14,024 nt of DNA, taken from the NCBI GenBank assembly GCA_023412655.1, contig JAEYNH010000119.1, forward strand, positions 1-14,024, read 5' to 3'. The stretch comes from Pseudomonadota bacterium (GTDB lineage: Bacteria; Pseudomonadota; Alphaproteobacteria; Caulobacterales; Caulobacteraceae). The position numbers and the translations under genes are program-made. Shown here in pieces: positions 6,392-14,024 of the stretch. Every line of letters begins with the position of its first letter. The first letter of the stretch is position 1. The notes under the pieces were generated by a model. It was not told the DNA's origin, did no database searches, and saw only the letters and a program-made list of their open reading frames with translations.

Positions 6392-6441
6392 GGTACGCGT
6401 CACTCCAGCCTGGATGACGGAGCCCGTCTAGGAGACCTGCC

Positions 6442-6924
6442 ATGGCCCATCGCGAACTCACGCCGTCCGCCGGTTCCCGCAGTCCCACGTCCCGCGGCCG
6501 CGACCCCTTCACCTCGTTCCGGCGGGAGATGGACCGGCTGTTCGACGACTTCTTCAGCCCTGCAGAACCTCGCAGCTTCGGCGGCGGCGGTGTCTCCTGG
6601 CCCACGCTGGACGTGGAGGAAACCGATCAGGCCTACACGGTGAAGGCCGAGGTGGCGGGCCTCGACCAGAAGGACATCAAGCTCGAGCTTCGCGACAACG
6701 TTCTCGAGCTCAGCGGCGAGAAGCGCGACGAGCGCAAGGATGAGACGGACGGGCGCACCTACAGCGAACGCTTCTACGGCAGTTTCCACCGATCGATTCC
6801 GCTGCAGAGCGAGGTCGACGCCGACAAGGTGGAAGCCACGTTCAAGAACGGCCTGCTCACCGTGGTGCTGCCCAAGAACGACCAGGCCCGGGACAAGACC
6901 CGCCGGATCGAGATCAAGTCCTAG
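6442..6924 (+). CDS. Hsp20-family small heat-shock protein
   Basis: The 160-residue protein is an alpha-crystallin-type holdase that would bind unfolding proteins in the cytoplasm and keep them soluble until refolding. The N-terminal arm (1-50) has DPFTSFRREMDRLFDDFF, typical of bacterial class A Hsp20. The alpha-crystallin domain spans about 52-147, opening PTLDVEETDQAYTVKAEVAGL and closing with the family signature FKNGLLTVVLPK (135-146). The C-terminal I-x-I anchor appears as IEI at 156-158. Length is usual. An AGGAGA ribosome site at 6430-6435, six bases before the ATG, fixes the start. A 9-base hairpin follows the gene. It reads toward the DUF465 gene. Confidence 0.95.
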   Translation: MAHRELTPSAGSRSPTSRGRDPFTSFRREMDRLFDDFFSPAEPRSFGGGGVSWPTLDVEETDQAYTVKAEVAGLDQKDIKLELRDNVLELSGEKRDERKDETDGRTYSERFYGSFHRSIPLQSEVDADKVEATFKNGLLTVVLPKNDQARDKTRRIEIKS

Positions 6925-6949
6925 GCACGCGGCGCTGCGTTCTTGGTAG

Positions 6950-6970
6950 CGAGGCCGGACGCCGGCCTCG
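6950..6970 (+). terminator. Strong hairpin after hsp20
   Basis: CGAGGCCGG-acg-CCGGCCTCG forms a perfect 9-base, almost all G-C stem with a 3-base loop, 26 bases after the hsp20 stop and 23 before the next ATG. There is no T-run, so it may act as a leaky terminator or an mRNA 3'-end stabiliser. Confidence 0.5.
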
Positions 6971-6993
6971 TGCTGCAGCCGTAGGAGGGCCCC

Positions 6994-7245
6994 ATGTCGT
7001 CTGACAATCTTGACCGCGCGCTGGCCGAGGAGTTCGCCGACCGCGCTTCGGAGATCCACGCGCTGAAGGCCAAGGATCCTGCCTTCCGCGACCTTCTCCA
7101 TCGCAATCATGAGCTCTGGGAAGAAATCCAGCGCGCCCAGAACGGTATCGAGCCGACGTCGGACGAGAGGCTTGAGCAGCTTGAGCGGCGCCGACTGGCG
7201 CTGCTCGATGAAATCACCCTGCGGCTCGACACGGCGGGCGCCTAG
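6994..7245 (+). CDS. DUF465/YdcH-like small coiled-coil protein
   Basis: The 83-residue, charged, all-helical protein fits the DUF465 (YdcH) family: a helix with FADRASEIHALKAKDPAFRDLLHRNHELWEEIQRAQNG, a turn at about 50-56 (NGIEPTS), then a second helix DERLEQLERRRLALLDEITLRL. The two halves would fold as an antiparallel coiled coil. It has no membrane segment or cysteine. A strong AGGAGG (6983-6988), five bases before the ATG, sets the start. The family has no firmly established biochemical role. It follows hsp20 on the same strand, so shared stress expression by read-through past the hairpin is possible but not shown. Confidence 0.82.
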   Translation: MSSDNLDRALAEEFADRASEIHALKAKDPAFRDLLHRNHELWEEIQRAQNGIEPTSDERLEQLERRRLALLDEITLRLDTAGA

Positions 7246-7341
7246 CTAGCATCCGGCTTCGGTCAGGTTCGGCTGTCCGCTCGTCTGGCAGGGCGCAAGC
7301 CTCGGAGTCCGACCTTGGGCGCTACGTATGGTGGATCGTTC

Positions 7342-7347
7342 TATAAA
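7342..7347 (+). promoter_or_regulatory. Possible -10 box (TATAAA) for the export operon
   Basis: TATAAA is an unusually AT-rich hexamer in the 159-base gap before the exporter operon, 57 bases ahead of the first ATG. No good -35 box is found 16-18 bases upstream; TTGGGC at 7315-7320 is 21 bases away, which is too far for a standard sigma-70 promoter. Confidence 0.3.
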
Positions 7348-7404
7348 GATCGCGCGTTGCTTGTGCAGGTCGTCTCCGCCGCGCGCCAGGATTGGGCCCA
7401 TTCC

Positions 7405-8859
7405 ATGCCCGCCGCCCAACCCAGTCTCCGACGCATTACCCACCGCCCTGGCTGGCGAGCGGCAAGCCATGCCGCAGTCGGCCTGGCGGCCGCGCTTGGT
7501 GCCTGCACCGTGGGCCCAGACTATCGGGCGCCCACGCTCGTGGAGCTGAAGGTCCCCGCACAGTTCACCGAGGTCCCTGCATATGCGCAGGACGTGGACC
7601 TCGCCCGCTGGTGGGCGGCGTTCGACGATCCGACGCTCACGTCTCTCATGCAGCGCGGCCTGGCGGCCAATCTGGACATCGACGAGGCCGGGGCGCGGGT
7701 CCGGGCCGCGCGGGCCAACCTTCGCGGCGTGCGGGGCAGTCTGCTTCCCGCGCTGGAGGCCTCTGCGTCCGGCGGCCGGACGGTTGGCGGCGGCTTCATT
7801 CCGGACCGCGACAGCTACCAGGCGGGGCTCGACGCCGCCTACGAGGTCGACCTGTTCGGCGGCGGCCGGCGAGCCGTGGAGACGGCGCGGGCCAATGCCG
7901 AGGGCGCAGAGGCCAGCCTGAGGTCTGTCCAGCTCACGGTGGCCGGCGAAATCGCCCTGAACTACTTCGACGCCCGCGAGGCGCAGGAACGTCTGCGCAT
8001 CGCCACCGAGACTCTGGCCACCTTGGACGAGACCGTCGAGATCGTCGGCTGGCGCCAGCGCGCGGGCCTGGTGGGCGCCATCGATCTGGAACAGGCGCAG
8101 CAACTGCGGGCCCAGACCGCCGCCGGCATCCCGCCGCTTGAGACCGCCTTCGCCGCCGCCGCCAACCGCTTGGCGGTGCTGCTGGGCGAATCCCCCGGGA
8201 CGGTGACGGCGCTGCTCGCGGAGACGGCCGAGCTGCCAAGCCCACCCGAGGCGCAGCCGGCGGCGATCCCGGCCGACGTGGTGCGCCGCCGGCCCGACGT
8301 CGCCGTCGCCGAGCGGGCGCTGGCCGGCGAGACCGCGCGGATCGGCGTCGAGGCCGCCCAGCTCTATCCGGCGCTCAGGCTTTCCGGCTCATTCTCTGGC
8401 TCCGGGCGCACGGTCTCGGCCGTGCAGGATTCAGCGGTGGGCTTCCTGCTGGCCGGCATCACGGCTCCGATCTTTCGGGGCGGCCAGATCCGCGCGGCCG
8501 TGGAGGCGCAGCGGGCCACAGCCGCCGGAGCCTTCTCCGCCTATCGCCGCACGGTGCTCACCGCCTTGGAGGAGGTGGAGAACGCCCTGGTGTCCACGCG
8601 CAGCGCGCAGACGCGGGAGACGCGCCTTGCCTCTGCCGAGGCTTCGGCCCGGGTCGCCGCGGAGCTTGCCCGTATCCAGTACCGGTCGGGACGGATCGAC
8701 TTCCAGTCCCTGCTCGACGCCGAACGAACCCTGCTGTCCAGCCAGGAGGCCCTGGCCGCGGCGCGAGTGGCCCGCGCCGCGGCGGCGGTGCAGCTCTACA
8801 AGGCGCTCGGCGGCGGGTGGCAGGCCGCGCCGATGCCGGCCAGCCTGACGGCCCGGTGA
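7405..8859 (+). CDS. NodT-family outer-membrane efflux lipoprotein (TolC-like channel)
   Basis: This 484-residue protein would form the trimeric outer-membrane duct of the tripartite exporter encoded by the next three genes. The N-terminus is an Arg-containing signal with lipobox LGAC (residues 31-34), so the mature protein starts CTVGPDYRAP, the hallmark of NodT/OprM-type channels. WWAAFDDPTLTSLMQRGLAANLDI follows at about residue 66. Two OEP repeats with long Ala/Arg/Glu-rich helices follow, the second starting near RRRPDVAVAERALAGE and containing APIFRGGQIRA. The ATG at 7405 is chosen because it gives a compact signal peptide; an in-frame TTG at 7315 would add 30 non-signal residues. Its stop at 8857-8859 is eight bases before the next ATG, showing an operon. 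The exported substrate is not evident. Confidence 0.92.
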   Translation: MPAAQPSLRRITHRPGWRAASHAAVGLAAALGACTVGPDYRAPTLVELKVPAQFTEVPAYAQDVDLARWWAAFDDPTLTSLMQRGLAANLDIDEAGARVRAARANLRGVRGSLLPALEASASGGRTVGGGFIPDRDSYQAGLDAAYEVDLFGGGRRAVETARANAEGAEASLRSVQLTVAGEIALNYFDAREAQERLRIATETLATLDETVEIVGWRQRAGLVGAIDLEQAQQLRAQTAAGIPPLETAFAAAANRLAVLLGESPGTVTALLAETAELPSPPEAQPAAIPADVVRRRPDVAVAERALAGETARIGVEAAQLYPALRLSGSFSGSGRTVSAVQDSAVGFLLAGITAPIFRGGQIRAAVEAQRATAAGAFSAYRRTVLTALEEVENALVSTRSAQTRETRLASAEASARVAAELARIQYRSGRIDFQSLLDAERTLLSSQEALAAARVARAAAAVQLYKALGGGWQAAPMPASLTAR

Positions 8860-8867
8860 GGCAGGCG

Positions 8868-10192
8868 ATGGACGCCCCCACGCCAGGCAAGACCGGAGCC
8901 CGGGCGGAACTCGACCGCTTCCTCGGCTCGACCGCCGGAGGGCGCCTGCGCAGACCCCTGATCCTGGGCGCGGCGGTGGTCGGCATTCTGCTGCTGGCGG
9001 TGCTGGTGGTGCTGTTCGTGAGGGGCGGGGGAGACAAGCCGCACTACGCGACCGCCCCGCTTGTTCGCGGAGACCTTCGGGTCACCGTCTCGGCCACCGG
9101 CAATCTGCAGCCCGTCAATGAGGTGGAGGTCGGCTCCGAGCTGTCCGGTATCATCACGGAGGTGCGGGTCGACAACAACGATCGGGTGACCCGAGGCGAG
9201 GTGCTGGCGCGCCTGGACACGGCCCGGCTCGAGGACGCGGTGGAACAGAGCGCCGCAGCCCTCGCCTCCGCCCAGGCCGGCGTGGCCCAGGCGCGGGCTA
9301 CGCTGTCTCAGTCCAACGCCACCCTGGCGAGGCTGGAAGAGGTCTATCGGTTGTCGGGCGGCAAGGCGCCGGCGGCCACAGAGCTGGACGTGGCCCGGGG
9401 CGACCAGGCGCGCGCGGCGGCCAACCTGAGGGTCGCCCAGGCGTCGGTGGGCCAGGCGCAGGCGACCCTCTCGTCCAACCGCACCCAACTGTCCAAGGCC
9501 ATCATCCGCTCGCCAGTGAACGGCGTGGTGCTCTCTCGGGCGGTGGAGCCGGGCCAGACCGTGGCCGCCTCCTTCAACGCCCCTGTGCTCTTCACCCTCG
9601 CGGAAGACCTCTCCCGCATGCAGCTGGAGGTGAAGGTGGATGAGGCCGACGTGGGCCAGGTGAAGGCCGGCCAGCCCGCCACCTTCGAGGTGGACGCCTA
9701 CCCCGGACGCTCGTTCGATGCGGTGGTGGAGCGGTTGGACCTCGGCGCCACCACCACCAACAGCACAAGTGGCTCCGGGACGGTGGTGGCCTATACGGCG
9801 GTCCTCTCCGCCAACAATCCCGACCTGGCGCTGCGGCCCGGCATGACGGGAACGGCGAACATCATCGCCGCCCAGAAGCAGAACGTCCTGTTGGTTCCCA
9901 ACGCCGCCCTGCGCTTCTCGCCGTCCAAGGGTGGGGAGGCGCGGGGCCCGGCCGGCGGCATGTTGATCCCGCGCCGGCCCCCGCGCAGTGGCGGCGATCA
10001 GGGCTCAGTGTCCATCGGGCGCGGCAGCCAGCAGACGATCTACGTCCTCGACCAGAAGGGCGACCTGCGGCCCATCAGCGTCCAGGTGGGCGACAGCAAC
10101 GGATCGCAGACCGAGGTCTCGGGCCCCGACCTTCGGGTCGGGATGAGGGTGGTCACCAGCGAGCTTGCCGGTGAAGGCCGGGGAGGGCGGCC

Positions 10193-10196
<4 letters not shown>
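8868..10196 (+). CDS. MacA-like membrane-fusion (periplasmic adaptor) protein
   Basis: The 442-residue protein is an HlyD/MacA-type adaptor linking the inner-membrane MacB-like pump to the outer-membrane channel. One anchor helix is at about 29-51. The first half of the lipoyl domain follows (VSATGNLQPVNEVEVGSELSGIITEV, 74-99). A long helical hairpin with Ala/Gln-rich heptads spans about 118-208, the lipoyl return is IIRSPVNGVVLSRAVEPGQTV (212-232), and beta-barrel and membrane-proximal domains follow. A Gly/Pro/Arg-rich insert at about 354-388 separates LLVPNAALRF from IYVLDQKGDL and looks disordered. The ATG at 8868 has GAGG six bases upstream, overlapping the previous stop region. The TGA at 10194-10196 overlaps the next TTG start. 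Confidence 0.92.
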
Positions 10197-10905
<709 letters not shown>

Positions 10906-10909
<4 letters not shown>

Positions 10910-12120
10910 CGGGCATGCTGTTCACCACCCTCGGCCTCGCCATCCGGGAGATCCGGCGCCACCTCATGCGCTCCTTCCTGACGGTCCTAGGGGTAGTGAT
11001 CGGGGTGGCCTCGGTGGTGACGATGGTGACCCTCGGAAACGGCACCACGGCCGCCGTCCAGGAGCAGATCTCCAGTCTGGGCGCCAATATCCTGCAGATC
11101 CGCCCGGGGCAGGGCTTCGGACGCGGCGGCGGCGGGGCGCCGCCCCAACCCTTCGAACTGGACGATGTCGAGGCCATAAGACGCCAGGTCGCCGGTGTGG
11201 AGACGGCCGCGCCCCTCGTGCAGTCGTCAGGCCTTGCCGTGCGTAACGCGGCCAACTGGTCGACCACGATCTACGGCACCACGGACGCCTACCTGGGGGC
11301 CCAGTCCTGGAAGGTGGCTGAGGGCCGGGGTTTCACCCCCGCCGAGGAACAGGCGGGGAAGACCGTCTGCCTGATCGGCTCCACCATCCGCCAGAACCTG
11401 TTTCGCACCGACGATCCCATCGGCCAGCCGATACGAATCCGCGACCTGAGCTGCGAGGTGGTGGGCGTGCTCGCCTCGCGCGGCTCGGGCTTCGGCCCTA
11501 GCCAGGACGACGTCGTGATCATGCCGATCAAGGCGGTGCAGCGGCGCATCACCGGCAACAACCAGGTGAACTCCATCCTCGTGTCGGTGAACCCGGCCTA
11601 TTCGTCGGAAGGGGTGCAAGCGGCCATCACCTCGCTGCTGCGCGAGCGGCGTCGGCTCGGCGCCAACAAGTCTGACGACTTCAATATCTTCGACACCCAG
11701 CAGATCTCCGAGACCCTCCAGAGCACCACGCGCACGCTCACGGCCCTGCTGGGCGCGGTGGCGGCCGTCAGCCTGCTGGTGGGCGGGATCGGGATCATGA
11801 ACATCATGCTGGTCTCGGTCACCGAGCGGACCCGTGAGGTGGGCATCCGGCTGGCCATCGGCGCGCTCGGGCGCGAGGTCCTGCTGCAGTTCCTGGTGGA
11901 GGCCGTGGTGCTCGCCAGTCTCGGCGGCCTGCTGGGCCTGGCCATCGCCCTTGTGGCGAGCCTGGCGCTCGCGCCGGTGCTGAAGGTGCCCTTCATCTTC
12001 GATCCGACCATCAACCTGGTGGCCTTCCTGTTCTCGGCGCTGATCGGCGTGCTGTTCGGCTACTTCCCAGCCCGGCGCGCCGCCAAGCTCAATCCCATCG
12101 ACGCCCTGCGTCACGAGTAG
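10906..12120 (+). CDS. MacB-like/FtsX-type ABC transporter permease
   Basis: The 404-residue permease has the four-helix type VII ABC layout: helix 1 at about 22-44 (RSFLTVLGVVIGVASVVTMVTLG), a large periplasmic MacB-PCD domain (about 50-270), then helices at about 278-302, 328-358 and 368-388. The FtsX domain ends with the conserved PARRAAKLNPIDALRHE. A Gly-rich loop, GFGRGGGGAPPQP (70-82), lies early in the periplasmic part. The ATG at 10906 overlaps the ATPase stop as ATGA, implying coupled translation. With the upstream ATPase, adaptor and channel it makes a full MacAB-TolC-like exporter. Such pumps move macrolides, peptides, siderophores or lipids from the periplasm; the sequence does not reveal which applies here. 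Confidence 0.95.
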
Positions 12121-12180
12121 GCCCGCGCCTGTCATGTCGGCCTTCGGTAGAGCCATCGCCAGGAACTCAGGGAGCGGTCC

Positions 12181-13527
12181 ATGAGGCCGATAAAGATCGC
12201 GCTCTGGGGCTTCCTGGCCGCCCTGACCCTCCTGTGGCTGCTCGCCGAAACACCCTGGGCGCTGCCCACCGGTGTCTTCGGCTGGCGAACAGTCCTCGTG
12301 CAGTACACGGGGCTGCTGGCCATCGGCAGCATGAGCCTCGCCACGCTCCTGGCCCTGCGCCCGCGCTGGCCGGAGCGGCCGCTGCAGGGGCTCGACAAGA
12401 TGTATCGGCTCCACCGCTGGCTCGGGATCGCCGCCCTGACCGCGGCGGTGATCCACTGGCTGTGGGCCCAGGGCGTCAAGTGGGCGGTCGGCTTCGGCTG
12501 GCTCGCGCGGCCGCATCGGGGACCACGACCTTCGCCGCCCTCCGGCCTGGAGGGCTGGCTGGCCGGACAGCGCGGCTGGGCCGAGCAGGTTGGCGAGTGG
12601 GCCTTCTACGCGGTGGTCGTGCTGATCCTGATCGCCCTGATCCGGCGCATTCCCTACCACTGGTTCTACAAGACCCACCGGCTGATCGCCGTGGCGTATC
12701 TGGTGCTGGTCTACCACGCCCTGGTGCTGGTGAAGTTCAGCTACTGGACCACTCCGCTCGGGGTGGTGCTGGCGGTGCTGCTGGCCGGCGGCGCCTTCGC
12801 CGCCGTCGTGTCGCTGTTCGGCGGGATCGGCGCCCGCCGCCGGGTGGCGGGCAAGATCGTCAGCCTGCAGTACTACCGGCCGCTGCGCGTCCTGGAGATG
12901 GAACTGCGCATGACCGGGCGATGGCCGGGGCATCAGGCAGGACAGTTCGCGTTCATGACCGCCGACCCGGAGGAAGGCCCCCATCCGTTCACCATCGCCT
13001 CGAGCTGGGAGGGCGGCGCTCCGACCATCCTGCTGATCGCCAAGGAGCTGGGCGACTACACCCGCACCCTCCCTCAGCGCCTGCATCCCGGGCAGGCCGT
13101 CACCCTGGAAGGGCCCTATGGCCGCTTCACCTTCGATGATGGCAGGCCCCAGCAGATCTGGATCGGGGCCGGGATCGGCATCACGCCCTTCATCGCGGCC
13201 ATGAAGCGCCGCGCCGCCCAGCCGACGCTGGAGCGGGCGCCGCAGGTCGACCTGTTCCACACCACTGCCGACTACGACCCCACCGCCATCGCAAAGCTTC
13301 GAACCGATGCGGAAGCCGCCGGCGTGCGACTGCACCTGCTGGTGGACGCCCGCGACGGCTACCTGACCGGTGAGCGGGTGCGCGTGGAAGCGCCCGAGTG
13401 GCGGGAGGCCGGGATCTGGTTCTGCGGCCCGCCAGGCTTCGGCGCGGCGCTGCGCAAGGATTTCGCCGGCGTGGGCTTCCCCGTGGCGGAGCGCTTCCAC
13501 CAGGAACTCTTCGAGCTCCGGGGCTGA
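12181..13527 (+). CDS. Ferric-reductase-like membrane flavohaemoprotein (ferredoxin reductase family)
   Basis: The 448-residue protein should carry electrons from cytoplasmic NAD(P)H through FAD and two haems across the inner membrane. The N-terminal half has about six membrane helices with four histidines in two 13-residue-spaced pairs, His78/His92 and His166/His179, as in ferric reductase and NADPH-oxidase haem domains. The C-terminal half has the FAD motif HPFTIAS (268-274), the nucleotide-binding GAGIGITPF (329-337) and the CGPPGF end motif (415-420). The start is ATG at 12181, with AGGGAG seven bases upstream. It lies 60 bases after the exporter operon on the same strand and may be read with it. 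The acceptor (ferric iron, oxygen, or another) is unknown. Confidence 0.9.
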   Translation: MRPIKIALWGFLAALTLLWLLAETPWALPTGVFGWRTVLVQYTGLLAIGSMSLATLLALRPRWPERPLQGLDKMYRLHRWLGIAALTAAVIHWLWAQGVKWAVGFGWLARPHRGPRPSPPSGLEGWLAGQRGWAEQVGEWAFYAVVVLILIALIRRIPYHWFYKTHRLIAVAYLVLVYHALVLVKFSYWTTPLGVVLAVLLAGGAFAAVVSLFGGIGARRRVAGKIVSLQYYRPLRVLEMELRMTGRWPGHQAGQFAFMTADPEEGPHPFTIASSWEGGAPTILLIAKELGDYTRTLPQRLHPGQAVTLEGPYGRFTFDDGRPQQIWIGAGIGITPFIAAMKRRAAQPTLERAPQVDLFHTTADYDPTAIAKLRTDAEAAGVRLHLLVDARDGYLTGERVRVEAPEWREAGIWFCGPPGFGAALRKDFAGVGFPVAERFHQELFELRG

Positions 13528-13556
13528 GCCGGCGCCGCCCGCGCCAGCAGAAACAC

Positions 13557-13575
13557 GGGCCGAAACAGCCCTTTT
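13557..13575 (+). terminator. Probable intrinsic terminator after the ferric-reductase-like gene
   Basis: GGGC-cgaaaca-GCCC is followed at once by TTTT, about 30 bases after the stop codon. The stem is short (four base pairs). A competing outer pairing CACG/CGTG (13554-13579) could also form. Confidence 0.45.
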
Positions 13576-13591
13576 CGTGGGGATGCGCAGG

Positions 13592-13612
13592 GGTGCGGCA
13601 GGCCGACGCACC
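13592..13612. repeat. Hairpin just upstream of the rRNA-type promoter
   Basis: GGTGCG-n9-CGCACC forms a 6-base stem nine bases before the promoter A-tract. It could add insulation from upstream transcription, or serve as a protein site; no T-run follows. Confidence 0.4.
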
Positions 13613-13620
13613 TCCGCCCC

Positions 13621-13661
13621 AAAAAAAGGCTGTTGACCTCCGGCGGGGGCCCGCCTAAAAG
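13621..13661 (+). promoter_or_regulatory. Strong rRNA-operon-type sigma-70 promoter (P1) with A-tract
   Basis: TTGACC (13633-13638) and TAAAAG (13656-13661) are 17 bases apart, close to sigma-70 consensus in a genome where such AT-rich boxes are rare. A seven-A run at 13621-13627 ends five bases before the -35 box, in the place of an UP element. The predicted start point is near 13668, and the discriminator between is wholly G/C, as in stringently controlled rRNA promoters. No coding gene follows within the window, and a conserved rRNA-leader sequence lies downstream, so the likely product is an rRNA operon transcript. Confidence 0.7.
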
Positions 13662-13716
13662 CCCGCCTCCGCCGACGAGGACCCCACGGGGTTCGAGACA
13701 CGGCGGGAAGCCCCGG

Positions 13717-13745
13717 TTGAGGTTCGGTCCAAACGGATCTATCTG
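13717..13745 (+). promoter_or_regulatory. Candidate second rRNA promoter (P2)
   Basis: TTGAGG (13717-13722) and TATCTG (13740-13745) are 17 bases apart, about 84 bases after P1. Each box is four of six to consensus or a little better. Tandem rRNA promoters are common in bacteria, but this one overlaps a direct repeat that may explain the sequence otherwise. Confidence 0.3.
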
Positions 13746-13765
13746 GCGGCTTCGGTCGAAACGGA
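13721..13765 (+). repeat. Imperfect 17-base direct repeat in the rRNA leader
   Basis: GGTTCGGTCCAAACGGA (13721-13737) and GCTTCGGTCGAAACGGA (13749-13765) match at 15 of 17 positions, with start points 28 bases apart. It may be a protein or antitermination element, or a duplication. I know no named element with this sequence. Confidence 0.45.
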
Positions 13766-13898
13766 CGTTCGCTCGTCGGATGTCTCGTCGGCCTGGTGGG
13801 TGACCACCGAGGGTGCTTCCGGCTTCAACAGGCTTCGGCCGGCCGGGCGTCTCCCAAGACAATGCGCTCGGCGCACAGGGTCCGGCATCCGGAACCTG

Positions 13899-13910
13899 GG
13901 TCTTTGACAT
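13899..13910 (+). promoter_or_regulatory. boxA-like rRNA antitermination element
   Basis: The bases TCTTTGACA at 13901-13909 match eight of nine positions of TCTTTAACA, the core of the E. coli rrn boxA that binds NusB/NusE in the nascent RNA. Position, after an rRNA-type promoter and before a conserved leader segment, supports the call. Confidence 0.55.
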
Positions 13911-14024
13911 CGTTGATTAGGAAAGAGAAACGCAGGCGGCGGCGTCCTGGCGACAGTTTTAGACTGTCTCGACGCTGACTGTGACTGCGGTCTCTTGAAG
14001 ACACCATGAATATGGCTGGGGCCT

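Larger units (their letters stand above)
13668..14024 (+). other. rRNA operon leader region upstream of a 16S rRNA gene outside the window
   Basis: This 357-base stretch holds no supportable protein gene. It runs from the predicted P1 start point and includes the TCTTTGACAT ... TTAGGAAAGAGAAACG stretch (13901-13932). I recognise that stretch as typical of the leader just before alphaproteobacterial 16S genes. A small stem GACAGT-tttag-ACTGTC (13952-13968) may belong to the processing structure that brackets 16S. The 16S start (AGAGTTTGATC type) is not present, so the gene itself is not annotated. The short open frames here are arginine-rich noise. Confidence 0.65.

Noticed and set aside
6360..6445. 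A ROSE-type RNA thermometer in the hsp20 leader
   Set aside because: A UCGCU motif occurs at 6384-6388, but it is about 40 bases from the AGGAGA ribosome site and I cannot draw the required closing hairpin with it.
7246..8103. Minus-strand open frame over the start of the outer-membrane channel gene
   Set aside because: It is a shadow of the channel gene with no ribosome site, no family resemblance and antisense-like composition.
11227..13701. An 824-codon open frame on the minus strand across the permease and ferric-reductase-like genes
   Set aside because: It is antisense to two clear membrane-protein genes, has shadow-type composition, and spans the terminator and rRNA promoter.
13668..14024. 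tRNA gene or 16S rRNA start within the last 350 bases
   Set aside because: No cloverleaf or TTCGAATC-type T-arm is found in proper context, and the conserved 16S 5' sequence is absent.

Overview
The window is about 14 kb of very GC-rich DNA with dense, short-spaced genes. Protein wording and gene order (argH-lipoprotein-lysA facing a membrane-anchored TlpA, a PraR-like XRE regulator, Hsp20, DUF465) point to an alphaproteobacterium, most likely Caulobacterales such as Phenylobacterium or Caulobacter. That placement is inferred from remembered family patterns, not from a search.

Layout. (1) 1-592: the C-terminal tail of an MlaF-like ABC ATPase runs directly, in a different frame, into the headless C-terminal part of a DUF3426-type protein; this junction looks like a deletion, rearrangement or assembly join. 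(2) 585-1112: a hypoxanthine phosphoribosyltransferase. (3) 1140-4152, minus strand: argH, an LptM-like lipoprotein gene and lysA, in transcription order, linked by two ATGA stop/start overlaps. (4) 4153-4794: a TlpA-type thioredoxin gene whose ATG abuts the argH ATG back to back (CATATG). (5) 4848-6229: a Cro/C1-type regulator (minus), a small unknown protein (plus) and a small secreted unknown protein (minus), with palindromes between them. (6) 6442-7245: an Hsp20 small heat-shock protein and a DUF465/YdcH-like protein, separated by a strong hairpin. (7) 7405-12120: a complete MacAB-TolC-like tripartite exporter in one operon: outer-membrane lipoprotein channel, membrane-fusion protein, ATPase and FtsX/MacB permease, the last three joined by 4-base overlaps. 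(8) 12181-13527: a ferric-reductase-like membrane flavohaemoprotein. (9) 13528-14024: no protein gene; a terminator-like hairpin, a strong rRNA-type promoter with an A-tract, and a leader with a boxA-like element. A 16S rRNA gene probably starts just beyond the window.

Most of the window is housekeeping: purine salvage, arginine and lysine biosynthesis, thiol-redox chemistry, envelope assembly and protein quality control, plus one export operon. I did not find a convincing undescribed multi-gene system. The best leads are the mlaF/DUF3426 junction, the zero-gap divergent argH/tlpA starts, the regulator/small-protein region at 5.28-6.23 kb, and the repeat-bearing rRNA leader.
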